Of a stretch of DNA of 64,000 bases, positions 33,109 to 44,359 are shown in pieces. This stretch comes from Coenobita brevimanus (Eukaryota; Arthropoda; Malacostraca; Decapoda; Coenobitidae). The translations under genes and the position numbers were made by a program. The first letter of the stretch is position 1, and each line of letters starts with the position of its first letter. The stretch lies in the NCBI GenBank assembly GCA_032717465.1, contig CM064653.1:35318603-35382602 (forward strand), written 5' to 3'. The notes under the pieces were generated by a model. The model had not been told where the DNA came from, ran no database searches, and worked only from the letters and a program-made list of their open reading frames with translations.

Positions 33109-34230
33109 CGATTCCGGGCAGAAATGTATAAAATATGTGATTCAGGGGTGGGATGGCTCCGGTACCTTTAATAGGCCCTCTCCTTGTTGTGGACAGCTTT
33201 AGAATAAGTGTGATTAAACCAAGGCTTTCTTGCATTAGTCAAAGGATATGAGAAAGGAATGTATACTGCCATGCCTGAAAGAATAACCTCTGTAATATGC
33301 AAGGCACACTCCGATGGCTCCCGACCATGGAAGCAATAATCATTCCAGGGAAAATCAAAGAAGTACTGCCTGAGGGCCTCCCAATCTGCAGCTCCAAAGT
33401 GCCACAGACGACGTTTCTTTGGAGGGTCCACAGGCCATACCGGAGCGATAGGACAGGTTAAGGTAATAAGGTTGTGATCGGAGGAACCCAACGGAGAGAA
33501 AAAATTAACAGTTTAAGCAGAAGGATTAGTTGTGAGAAAGAGGTCAAGTATGTTGGAGCTCTCTCCAAGGGGATCAGGGATATGGGTAGGGTGCTGTACA
33601 AACTGCTTTAGGTTATTAAGGATAGAAAAGATGTAGGCTTGTTCATCAGATGGATCAGTGAAAGGAGAGGAGAGGCACGGTGGTGGTGAACATTGACATC
33701 TTCTAGAATGGAGATTTCAGAGAAAGGAGAAATGGATAGAATGTGTTCCATCGTAAAAGTAAGATAGTCGAAGAATTTTTGATAGTAGAATTAGGGGATA
33801 AGTAAACAGTACAGATATATTTAGTCAGAGAATGACACAAAAGCTGAAGCCAGAGTGTAAAGAATTCAAAAGAATCAAGTTCAGGAACACGAGAGCAAGA
33901 TAAGTCGTTGTGTATATATACAGAACAGCCACCTTTGGCTTTGCAATGAAGTATAGAGAAGTAGGAGGATGTAGAAAAGGGTTTGCTGTCAGGTGTCTCA
34001 GACAGCTGAGTCTCAGTTAGGAAAAGAAGGTGAGGTTTAGAGGAGGAGAGGTGGTGCTCAACAGAGCAAAAGTTAGAGGAAAGGCTGCGAATGTTGCAGA
34101 AATGAAGAAGTGAGTCAGATAGTGGTTCCAGGCAGCTCAAGTCGTCATTGGGAGAGGGGCGGAAGGTGGGGGCATTTATGGTCCCCCCCCCCCCAGAGAC
34201 TCCGAGGCTGTGTTATCTGAATCCATGATT
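33109..34230 (-). mobile_element. Jockey-type LINE, endonuclease (5') half
   Basis: On minus an ATG at 34224-34226 (MDSDNTASESL) is followed by a G run of about 13 (34182-34194), which is frameshift-prone. Then come CNIRSLSSNF, LLFLTETQLSE, KGGCSVYIHNDLSCSRV and CTVYLSPNST (33703-34140), and later MGSSDHNLITLTCPI and ARKPWFNHTYSKAV (33168-33491). These are endonuclease blocks. The RT part is absent. The family appears to be that of 21172-23128, of which this could be the missing 5' half. Confidence 0.8.
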
Positions 34231-34303
34231 TGTTTTTAAATTTTGGAAAAAGAGGTGTAGTGTGTACTCTGCATGTAATTTGGTTCTGACAGTTAGAGAA
34301 ACT

Positions 34304-34485
34304 TGTATTGGAGAGCATGCTGGCCTACTCTCTCTGTTATTGAGACACTGAAAAATTCAGCAAAGGGGGATGGTCAGGAACTAGTCCTGAGGGCTGATGA
34401 AATGGGAGCTCCAGCTCTCCCTGTCATCAGCTTTCCATCCAACCTTGGGAGTACTACCCTACTCGACTGGTGCTACAGTCTACTC
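34304..34485. repeat. Direct repeat, copy 2 (partner at 32940-33108)
   Basis: See copy 1. It lies immediately 5' of the Jockey ORF2 start (minus strand), so it could be a LINE 5' UTR unit. Confidence 0.75.
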
Positions 34486-34489
34486 CACG

Positions 34490-35326
34490 TGTTCGTAATA
34501 CTTTCCACGTTCCTTGTCTATCCACCGTCATATGCTTTCTCCAAATCCATGCAGGCTACATACAACTTTCCGTTCTTTAGAAACTTTTTCACTTAAGACC
34601 TAAGAATGACTGTCTGATCTACACAACCTCTTCCCTTCCTAAAACCTCCTTGTTCTTTTCCAACTAATTCCTCTGTTGTTTCCCTAACTTTGTCAATATG
34701 TATCCTACCACATCTTTTCCTATTACACTAAGAAGACAAATGTCCCTATAATTAACAAACACTTCTTTTTCCCCTTTTCCATTGTACAGGGGAATAATTA
34801 TACCTGGCTTCTAATCCTCCAGGACTCTACCTTCCTCCCAGGCCAATCTTCACATCTTTCATATCCATTCTACCACTATCTCTCCCCCATGCATCAGCAT
34901 TTCACCACACACTCCATCAGTTCCTGGGGCTTTCCCCATTTTGACTTTCTTCATTGCTTCCAGTACTTCCGTCCTACTGATTTCTTCCTCTCGTCTCACC
35001 TCCCTCCTTCTCCCAGCCATTCCCCAGCCACTTGTACCCGCATTACTTTCATTCTTCATGTTCAGCAGTTCCTTAAAGTGTTCTATCCATTTGTTCACTT
35101 TTCCTCCCTTCTCCTCTAGCAATCTACGTTTTTTATCTTTCACTCTCCAACTTACTTCATTATCACCCTGTCTAACTCTCTTTACCTCTTTCCAGAACAT
35201 GTTCTTACATTCCTTCCACTTTACACTCAGATTCGCTCCAAATTCCTCATCCACTCTCTTCATACTGTCTCTTACTAATCTTTTCACATCTCTCTTCCTC
35301 TCTCTATATAACTCTCTCTTCCAGCT
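34490..35326 (-). mobile_element. RTE-A fragment (linker to mid-RT), inverted partner of the next copy
   Basis: The minus strand encodes ERKRDVKRLVRDSMKRVDEEFG, VKWKECKNMFWKEVKRVRQGD, GWGMAGRRREVRREEEISR and GKAPGTDGVCGEMLMHGGE, ending around DRQG. Both ends are truncated; there is no 3' tail. Meets the plus copy head-to-head at 35326. Confidence 0.88.
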
Positions 35327-36998
35327 GGGGAATGGCTTTGAGAAGGAGGAAGGTGAGAAGGAAGAGATCAGTAGGATGAAAGTAATGGAAGCAATGAAGA
35401 AAGTCAAAATGGTAAAAGTCCCAGGAATTGATGGAGTGTATGGTGAAATGCTGGAACACTGGAAAGAGATAGCAGTAGAATAGATATGGAAGATGTGCAG
35501 ATTTGCCTGGGTGGAAGGTAGACTCCTGGAGGATTGGAAGTTAGGCATGATTATTCCCCTTTATAGTTACCCCAAGAAGTGATGGCAGAGTTTCAGAATG
35601 CTGCAGTAATTCTGTACTGTATGTGCATTATCACTGAATGAAAACTTCTGGATATTCTGCCAGTGCATAATGGGATGACTGTACAAAGGAAAAGGGGCAA
35701 AAGAAGTGTAGGTAATCATAGGGGCATTTGTCTTCTTAGTGCAATTAGGAAAGTGTATGGTAGGATACTTATTGACAGAGTTAGGGAAATAACAGAGGAA
35801 ATAGTCGGAGATGAACAGGGAGGTTCTAGGAAGGGAGGAGGTTATGTAGATCAGATATTTATCTTTAGGTCATTAGTGGAAGTTTCTAGAGAAGGGAAAG
35901 AAGTTGTATATAGCCTTCATGGATTTGGAGAAAGCATATGACAGAGTTGATAGACAAGGAATATGGAAAGTTTTAAGTTTTCAGAGTATATGAAGTAAAT
36001 GGGAAGCTGCTGAATGCTGTGAATATTATGTATGAGAGTGGTAAGGCTGCAGTACGTATAGATGGTAAACTTCAGTAAACTTTTCTATTTGAATATTGGA
36101 TTGAACAAGGGTGTGTCATGTCTCTATGGTTGTTCTGTCTGTATATGGATGGGGTTATAAAAGAGATACAAGGTAGGGCAGTGGATGTTGGAGCAGCCCT
36201 AATGAGGGAGGGCAGCATTTGGAAACTTCCTGTTCTGTTACTTGCAGATGATACTGTATTGTTAAGTCATGATGAAGGGGAACTACAAGGCTTGGTGAAG
36301 AGTTTGGGAGAGTGTGTACGAAACGGAATCTAAAGATGAATGTAGGGAGAATAAAGTTATGGTCTTCGAGAGAATTGAAGTAACTGAATTCACAATGAGG
36401 TTGGATGATGAGGAAATGGACAATATGAATGCATTTAAGTACTTGGGTAGTGTGATGAGTAAGGATGGAAGCTTGAAGGATGAAGTGTTTGAAAGGGTAC
36501 AACAGGGAAGAAAGCTTGCTGGTTCTTTGAAAGCAGTGATAAGAAATAGGGAAATACGCATAGAAGTAAAAAAGTTGCTGCATGATAGTACTGTACTATG
36601 ATACGAGCACTAGCATATAGAAGTGAAGCTTGGACCTTGTTGGAAGGACACAAATCAAGAGTGAGAGCAGTTGAAATGAGATATTTGAGAGGAGCATGTG
36701 GAGTTACTTGGAGAGACAGACTGACAAATGAGGAAGTGAAGGAGCATTTTGATGTAGATGTGGATGTGATAGAAAGTGTTAAGAGAAATACAGTGAGGTG
36801 GTTTGGTCATATGGAGAGCGAGGAACTAAAAGGAGAGTGAATGAGGTGGAGGGGGGGAGAGGGAGGGGGAGGCCGAGGATGGGATGGAGTGGAGAGATAT
36901 ATGAGAGAGGAGGGGTGAGCTGGGAGGAGGGCAGCTAAATAGCGTGGGACAGGGTGACATGGAAGCAATTTGTTTGTGGCCACCCCTTACAGGATTAA
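35327..36998 (+). mobile_element. RTE-A LINE, degenerate, to its 3' end
   Basis: The plus strand starts with GGGGAATGGCTTTGAGAAGG (GWGMAGRR region), then KVPGIDGVYGEMLEH, a ~115-bp insert (about 35566-35681) inside the LYKGKG segment, RKGGGYVDQIFIFRSLVE, MSLWLFCLYMDG, LLADDTVLLSHDEGELQ (36118-36333), FKYLGSVMSKDGSLKDEV (36314-36601) and LRGACGVTWRDRLTNEEV (36598-36840). It ends with GGCCACCCCTTACAGGATTAAGTCATCTG without a clear TAGA tail. Several frame breaks. Confidence 0.85.
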
Positions 36999-38012
36999 GT
37001 CATCTGTATTTTCTTTCTTTTTTTAAAAATAGGGAGGGAGAGCTTAAGCATTACCTATCAATATTCTTGTCTTTGAATAACTTCAAAATGAGGTGGGTTT
37101 TGGTTTTGCAACCTACAAATATAGGTGGCATCTCACGCATAACCTCCCTCCTTTTTATTGTGTTATGTTATTATCATGATTGTAAACACATTTACTAGTT
37201 AGAATGTAAGAGCTTCTTAATATGCTGATTTTTTGGTGGGTTAATAAAGAAAACAGGAGCGGCCATTATAGATATAACGGTAACTTCCAAATCTTGAAAA
37301 ACGTTGTTCCCCAAACCTTGTTTATGGTTGATTGGCCCTTCTGCCATGGAATCTCTCATATGAAAATTACACTGTAATGCATAGTTTTTTCTGATAATTA
37401 TTGTCTGGGATTAATAAAAATAATTCTTTCCCTAGATATTTATTATTTTGCATGATACAGAGTGTGTTGATGTTGTGATAGAGTAATACAATTGTATTAT
37501 GGTGCTCATTTATGCTTTCACTTAGCTTTTACAGTAAAATAGTATGAAATTTGTGGTGTGGTATCACATTGCAGTATAATTATTGTATATCCTGTTGTCT
37601 GTGGGTACAAACTCCTTTCAAAGAGAGGGTAATTTTTTGCCATTCTTAGATATACAGGTATGTATTTATGTTGCATAATCTTTGCAGAAAAAATTTTTCC
37701 AGTATTTTCTGAAATAATGAAGTTACAACATGTATCTACAGAAAGAATATGTGTGTGCCTTTGTTCTGTATACTGACATCATCAAATTAGAAGTCATTTT
37801 TGAGGGAAGCAGCAAAACTAGTCTCATCACATTGACCCAGTTATATCGATCTTCCAGTCTTCCTTGTTTCCTGTCCTCATCTTCCCTTGTTCACTCCTAC
37901 CCCACTTGTTACACATTTCACCCATTTGGGAGAACTGTCACAGTTTTATATACTGTATATATATATATATATATATATGTACAGTATATATATACTGTAC
38001 GTATATACATAT
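36999..38012. other. No gene seen; AT-rich
   Basis: No conserved coding signal. A (TA)n tract with TACTGTA/TACAGTA motifs at about 37953-38010 leads into the Tigger-like element. Confidence 0.5.
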
Positions 38013-38013
38013 A

Positions 38014-38790
38014 CACTCAATCCTCGTAAATCGCATGTTTATAAATCACGGATTCGTAAATCACTGGTAAGTGGCTGTCAGACTGCCGGCACCATTAAAT
38101 CACTGTTAAGTCATGAAAATCACGGACCCAGGCACCGAAGTGGGCCTTTTCCGAGGAGAATCGTAAACCACGGCATTCAGTTTGAAAATCGCGACCCAAC
38201 AACCAATCACTACCCGTCCCTGGTGGCAAGTGTGCATATTAATGCTGCCACGTTGTTGTTGTTCTTCCCACCAGTCTGCACACTCCAGACCATCGCAGTG
38301 GAGTACGAGAGCTACCTGCCTTTTTTTGTGCATTTTCCCCCCGCCTCCTACCTTCTATGGCCCCTCCCGAACCCCCGATGAAGCGCTCTAAGCAGTATGG
38401 CATCAAGAAGCAGCCGCCGTTGTTGTACAGTCAACGTTTGGAGCTCATTTGTCATGTTGAGAAGGGAGCACCCCCACCTCATGCTGAGATGTTCCAAGTT
38501 CTTCCCAACACCACCCCACTCCATTCACTTAAGCAATATCGTCATAGGATTAAGGTGAGATCCCTTAACAGCGCTTATTTTTATTAAATACATGCACTGA
38601 ATATTCCTAAATTTGTATGTTTGTGTTTGATGGTGCCTAGATAGGTGTAGGTAGGGTGCTGTGGGGGGCGGTTGATCAAAGTCCAGACCCAAATTCATTT
38701 TTCACATGAGTTATTATTTATAAACCACGGAATTTGTAAATCGCAGCAGTGGTCCAGACCCATATTGCCGCGATTTACGAGGATTGAGTG
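38014..38790 (+). mobile_element. Tigger-like DNA element with perfect 21-bp terminal inverted repeats
   Basis: Left end 38014-38034 (CACTCAATCCTCG then TAAATCGC) is repeated exactly, inverted, at 38770-38790, with TA on each side. Subterminal TAAATCAC/CCACGG motifs recur, as in Tigger ends. Inside, 38357-38587 encodes a helix-turn-helix-like start (MKRSKQYGIKKQP, YSQRLELICHVEKG), probably the first exon or remnant of a CENP-B-type transposase, in a 777-bp element too short for the whole gene. Confidence 0.85.
38357..38587 (+). pseudogene. Tigger-type transposase N-terminal remnant
   Basis: A 76-codon ORF with a basic N-part and a helix-rich segment reading YSQRLELICHVEKGAPPPH. The family pattern (basic, LELI...EKG, helix, LKQYRHRIK) is consistent with the DNA-binding HTH of CENP-B/Tigger proteins. 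No catalytic domain follows. It differs from the remnant at 7027, so it represents a separate family. Confidence 0.55.
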
Positions 38791-38792
38791 TA

Positions 38793-38885
38793 TATATACT
38801 GTATATATATATATATATGAATATCTATCTATCTGTCTATCTGTTTGTAGATAGATAGATAGATAGATATAGATATAGATATATA
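38793..38885. repeat. (TA)n/(TCTA)n/(TAGA)n palindromic microsatellite
   Basis: TA repeats, then ATCTATCTATCT and the complementary TAGATAGATAGA. The TCTA and TAGA halves could pair as a hairpin. Sits between the Tigger-like element and RTE-B. Confidence 0.9.
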
Positions 38886-38886
38886 T

Positions 38887-41800
38887 GCGGGGGAAGTCGT
38901 TGAGGCATTCAGTAGGAGGTGTGTGGATGTGGCGTGTTTGCAGGAAGTCCGGTACACGGGTGGATCAGACAGAAAGATTGTTGGGAAGGACTGTTGCTAT
39001 AAGTTGTTTTGGCAAGGGGGGACAGACGGATATGGAGGTGTTGGTGTGATGGTTGAGGAGAAATGGGTGGAATATGTTATGAATGTTATGAGAGTAAGCG
39101 ATAGGATATTGGTAGTGAAAATTCTGTTCGGTAGAAGGATAGCGCGATTATATCGGCATGTGCTCCACAGGCAGGATTGGATGAAGCAGAGAAAGATAGA
39201 TTTTGGGATGATTTAATACATGTAGTGGGTGGTATGCGGGATGATGAGATAATGGTTTTGGGAGGAGACATAAATGGTCATATAGGTGAAGCAGCACAAG
39301 GTTATGAAGGAGTGCATGGGGGATGTGCGTATGGTATAAGGAATGCAGAAGGGAAAAGGATACTCGAGTTTGGGGAGGCAACGGACATGATTGTGTGCAA
39401 CACATACTTTAGAAAAAGAGACAGTAGGTTAAATACGTATGAGTCTGGGGGAAATAGCAGTCAGATAGATTATTTCCTGGTCAGGAGGGCCGATAGGAGG
39501 TTAATGAGGAATGTTAAAGTTATAGGAAGTGAGGAGTGTGTGCAGCAGCACAAACTACTGATTTGTGATATGGTGCTTAAAGAACGAGTGATGAAAAAGA
39601 GGACTTATGTACCTAGGAGGAAAATATGGAAGCTGAAAAACCATGTAGTAAGGGATGCCTTCTATAGCGAGTTGAGGAGAGTGGTGGCTGAACAGGGAGC
39701 TGTAGACAGAGGCATTAATGAACAGTACAGAGCCCTCAAGAACAATCTCTTGAGAGTTACTGATGTAACATGCGGCTGGATAAGAGGACCACCAAGACAT
39801 AAAGTAACTTGGTGGTGGGATGAGCGGTAGAAGCTGCAGTTGAGGAGAAAAGAAGGCTTTTCCAGAAATGGAAGAAGAGTGGTAGCAAAGAGGAATATTT
39901 GGCTGCCAAGTGTAGGGCTAGAAGAGAGGTATACAGGGCAAAGTCTGAGTCACAGAGACTTTTACTTGATAACCTAAATCATGGGGAAAGGAAAAATATG
40001 ATATTTAGGGTGGCAGGTCAGGTGAAGAGGGATAATCAGGATATTATAGGTGAGCAGTGTGTGAAGAATGATGAAAGGAAGGGTAGTGGTGAACAGTGAG
40101 GATATTAAAGATGCATGGAGAGAGCATTATAACCGGTTGTTGAATGAGGAGTTTGACTGGGACAGAGAAGGTTTGGATCCAGCAGATCCAGTGTCTGGCC
40201 CTTGGCCTTTGATTGATGCTGCTACTATGAGTGAGGCAATAGGCAGGATGAAGGTGGGGAAGGCAGCAGGTGTGTCTGGGTTGACTGCCAAAATGTTGAA
40301 TGCCTCAGGCAATATAGAGGTGAAGTTAGTCACTGACCTGATAAATAGGATTATTTATGAGTGTTTTGTCCCAGATGATTAGCTGAAGAGTGTAATTGTA
40401 AATGTGTATAAAGGGAAGGGTGATGCCCTGGAAAGAGGAGATTATAGAGGTATAAAGCTTTTAGATCAGATAATGAAGGTAATGGAGAGAGTTTTAGAAG
40501 GTATGATTAGACAAAGAGTGAATATTGATGAGATGCAGTTTGGGTTTATGCCAGGTAAGGGGACCACTGATTCCATATTCATTGTTCGACAGCTTCAGGA
40601 AAAATATATTGGTAGGAGAAGGGATCTTTATTTTGTTTTTGTTGATTTGGAAAAGGCCTTTGACAGAGTCCCTAGAGAGGTGGTGAAGTGGGCAATGAGA
40701 AAGCTTGGCTTGGAGGAGTGGCTGGTTAAGGTGGTTGTGGCTATGTATGTGGGTGCTCACACCCAGGTAAGAGTGAATGGAGATTTGCGTGATGGGTTTT
40801 CCATGAAGGTTGGTGTGCATCAGGGGTCAGTTTGAGTCCCATGTTGTTTATCACGGTACTTGAAGCCCTTTCACGTGACTTTAGAAATGGACTCCCATGG
40901 GAGTTGTTGTATGCTAATGATTTGGTGTTGATTGCAGAAAACGAAAGGGAGGCGGAGGAAATGTTTAGGAAGTGGAGAGATGGTATGGGGCACAAGGGCT
41001 TTAGGGTAAATGCAGATAAAACAAAATTGATGATATCTAGGGCTGGTGGCGGTACTGTCAAAGACGAGGGAGAGTGGCCATGTGCAGTTTGGCTCAAGGG
41101 CATGGGAAGTAATTCCATCTTGTTCGGTGTTTGTGATAAATGGGTGCATAAGAGATGTAGTGGCATCAGAGGTAGACTGCGAGATAATGCTGATTTTATG
41201 TGTACGGCATGTCGGGGAGAGCAGGTGGAGATTGTCAGACGTGAAAGAATTGAACTTGCTGGAGAATCTTTTGAGTGTGTGGAAGAGTTTTGTTATTTGG
41301 GAGACATGTTGTGTGCTGGAGGTGGGGCTGGAGCTAGCTCTGTGGCTAGGGTGAGAAGTGGTTGGAAGAAGTTCAGGGAGGTCTTGCCTTTCCTGACATT
41401 GAGAGGACTCTCCCTACATGCTAAGGGGTCTTTGTATGCAGCATGTGTTAGGAGTGTAATGCTGTATGGTAGTGAGACCTGGGCAGTGAAGGAGGAGGAT
41501 ATTCGCCGGCTCAGACATACAGAAATGACAGTGATTAGATGGATGTGTAGTGTGTCCATGCGTCCAAGGTCTGGGGGGGCTGGGTTCACGATGGAAGAGT
41601 TGAGAGGTAGGATGGGACTGGAGTGTATTGGTCTTGTGATGAGGAGAGGTACATTGAGATGGTTTGGACATGTGGAGAGGGTGGGGGGTGATAATTGGGT
41701 GGGGAAGGTGAGAAGCGTTAATATTGGGGGTTGGGTTACGAGGGATAGACCGAGAAAGACATGGGACGAGGTCATTAAGTGTGACCTCAGGGTTAAGGGA

Positions 41801-41904
41801 CTGAACAGGGAGGCTGCAATGGATCATGCAGCATGGAGAGCCGCCATTAGGTGACCAAGGCCAACGCATGCAAGTATGTTGGAGCCTTTAAAAACGAAAA
41901 CGAA
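38887..41904 (+). mobile_element. RTE-B LINE, nearly full length, several lesions
   Basis: Begins GGGGGAAGTCGTTGAGG, at the endonuclease start. Order: VDVACLQEVRYTGGSDRKIVG (38923); GGDINGHIGEAAQGYEG and QIDYFLVRRADRR (39177-39830); basic linker; KVGKAAGVSGLTAKML (40068-40382); YRGIKLLDQIMKVMERVLEGM and DLEKAFDRVPREVVKWAM (40404-40835); catalytic block, zinc finger and C-domain (40832-41854). Lesions: frameshifts near 39.17, 39.83 and 40.83 kb, a Trp-to-TAG at 40380, and the catalytic YADD changed to YAND (about 40.91 kb). The 3' end is GTTGGAGCC...(CGAAAA)n. Clearly a paralogue of 23129-27030. Confidence 0.92.
40832..41854 (+). pseudogene. RTE-B RT C-terminal part with degraded PHD-like finger
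   Basis: About 340 codons: MLFITVLEALSRDFRNGLPWE, ELLYANDLVLIAENE (second catalytic Asp lost), GFRVNADKTKLMIS, then CAVWLKGMGSNSILFGVCDKW, VHKRCSGI and DFMCTAC. Compared with the 23.9-kb copy, Cys 2 and Cys 3 of the zinc-ligand set are Trp and Phe. The C-terminal domain follows with FCYLGDMLCAGGG, LYGSETWAVKEEDIRRLRH and LRWFGHVERVGGDNW, ending DHAAWRAAIR. Catalytically dead, but useful for reconstructing the family's domain order. Confidence 0.85.
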
Positions 41905-43789
41905 AACAAGACTTTTATGTTCCTTAGGGAAATTTTTGTTACTCAAAAGGTTATAGCCCATTATAGTATGTACAATGACAATTAACGTACATTTTGAAGA
42001 TCTGAGTTGAATTTGCGCTGAATCAAATCAGTGTGGGTCATACTGTATTACTTGAACCCACTCACAAGCTTCAGTCTCAGCAAGGTAGGCTGTGATTTTC
42101 AATGTTTTTACCACTTTCTGCACGATGTTTATTTTGCCAACAAATATGGTAGTTACCTCAAGGATTCCACAGCTCAATGTATGTTTGAAATTCCTTGATA
42201 AATTCTGCTCTTATGTTCATATCTCTTTGTCACAAACTGAACTGAGTGCCACAGACTGGGAAAAATAGCATTGCAGAGCATTATTGGCAGACTTATTGGG
42301 TGACCTAGCCTGTCTTACTCATTGCAGTGTTGTTAAAGTAGCCTGTCTTACTCATTGTGATGTTATGTTAAAGTAGCCCATCTTACTCATTATAATGTTA
42401 CATTGCAACAGCCAGGATGGTCTGTTAATAGTAAGAGGGAAAGATGGGAAGGGAACTCTGCTGAAACTTTTACATTCTGGGCAGACACTGTTGGAGGGTA
42501 CAGAGATGAGGGCATTGTGGGATGCATCCTTTTGAAATCATCAAGTCATTCATATGTATTTATTCTTATTATTTTTATTATTACAGTATTATTATTATTA
42601 TTATTATTATTTATTTTTTTATTTTATTTTTTTTTTAGCTAGATTCATTGAGCTTTCAGTCAGTAATTATGCTGAATATTAGTACTCCTTCCTGAGGATG
42701 TCTTATATTTCAGTCTGACTAATGACAGTTTTCTATTCAGCTTAAGAAAGACGCCCTAAGGCTGAAGAAGTTAAAGAAGAATTATTCACAGCAGAAAACT
42801 AGAGTATTCTCATTGTTAAGTAATTGTTGCAAAATGATAAGATTTTGAAACAGTATTCTATTTAGAGCAGTATACAGTAAGAATGCATGTGTAAGGATGT
42901 TTGTCATCATTTTTACAAAATGTATGATTTTGGCCCACTTGGAATTATGACAAGAATCCATCAGCTTCAGAAAATTTAGCCATTTAATATTATAGTGAGA
43001 TTGCCTGGCATGATCCCTTTTGCTGCCACAGTGGTCAAGTCACAGAGAAGCTCACACATTATGTTAATTTGCATGTTCTTGGGTGATTTGTGTGAAGTGC
43101 TGTGATTGCTTGCGGTTAGAATACACAGTAATTTTAAAACATAGGAACCATACTAGTATTTTCCAAGCTATACACAAATATCATAAGAGAATTCACAAGT
43201 ACAACTGGAGAGTAAGAGAAAAGAGAGGTGATGCTGTTGAAATGTGATGTGTTCATAGAATATATTTCCTTTGGGGTAGGAGCAAAAACAGGAGTACTCC
43301 TGCATTCCCAGCAGTAGTTGTGGGCATATGGATGTGGCAGTATTGTGAGTAGCCTCTGAGGGCCATAGTATAGGTGGTATTGGAGACTTTGTAACACCAC
43401 TCCCATAGCAATTTATTTAACATATGGCACCCTAAAATTAATGGGTATCTTATAATTTTGATGCTGATAAAGTGTACATCAGTAACATACAAGAGATACT
43501 GAGGTGTAATGTCCAGAATTAATCACTAAGGAAGAGGCGCTACAAAATCTTCAAAGCCATTTATAATACGACCCTGTGCCTGGGGTTTCCTTTGTTCTGA
43601 TTGTTTCCTCTGCGAGATTAAATTTCTTTAATCTACACACACACACAATGTGAATATGGTATATATATTAAGGTGATGGTTTATATTTATAGCTTGATTT
43701 TTGTAAGTGCCGATGAGAGAATGGTGATGATATGTTGGGTGCTAGGGCAGTCAATGATGCAAGGTACATACAGTATTTTATGTAGGTGT
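41905..43789. other. No gene seen; small tandem repeat inside
   Basis: AT-rich sequence without coding signal. At 42306-42408 a unit of 33-35 bases (TAGCCTGTCTTACTCATTG...TTAAAG) occurs three times, and at about 42584-42640 there is a (TTA)n/(T)n run. Confidence 0.55.
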
Positions 43790-44190
43790 CAGACAGTCAC
43801 CACAATTGTTCAGTATGTGTAGGGATGAAGTACTGTAGTAAAAAAATGAAAGTGAGGACAGGAGGCTTAAAACTTTGATAACAATTTGATGGCAATATGT
43901 GGAAGTTGTATACTTGTTTTACTGTGTGCTGATGATATTGTTGACTGAAAGTGAGAAAGATTTGCAAGAGGTGGTGAGTAAATATAACTGTTTACATGGA
44001 AACTTGAAATTGACTGCCCAAAAAAGTAAAATTGTGGTCTTTGAAAGGAAAGATTCTGACACAGTCAGGTTCAGAGACTGTTTTTACAAACTAACTGCAG
44101 AAGAGAGCAATAATCACATAATGGAAAAGTACATTTGTTTTATTACTAATAAAAGAGAGCAGTCTGAAGGTTATCAGACATTCAACTGAT
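43790..44190 (+). mobile_element. Old RTE reverse-transcriptase fragment
   Basis: On plus, a frame-shifted catalytic block (CADDIV in one frame, LLTESEKDLQEVVSKY in the next, around 43925-43985) is followed by NLKLTAQKSKIVVFERK, matching the NLKVNVGKSKVMVFER segment of RTE elements. Boundaries are vague, and it is more decayed than any other copy here. Confidence 0.65.
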
Positions 44191-44257
44191 GAGATTTCTT
44201 TTTTCTCTCTCTCTGTCATTTCTAGAAGCAGTTACAAAATTTCTGAGGAGAGGGATG

Positions 44258-44356
44258 CAGTATTTAATTTCAGCAGTTTGGGCTGACAGTAGCAGCCAAT
44301 AGGTTGGAGTATTTAATTTCAGCAGTTTGGGTTGACAGTAGCAGCCAATAGGTTGG
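44258..44356. repeat. 49-bp tandem duplication
   Basis: TATTTAATTTCAGCAGTTTGG...GACAGTAGCAGCCAATAGGTTGGAG occurs twice head-to-tail, starting at 44261 and 44310, nearly identical. Confidence 0.9.
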
Positions 44357-44359
44357 AGT

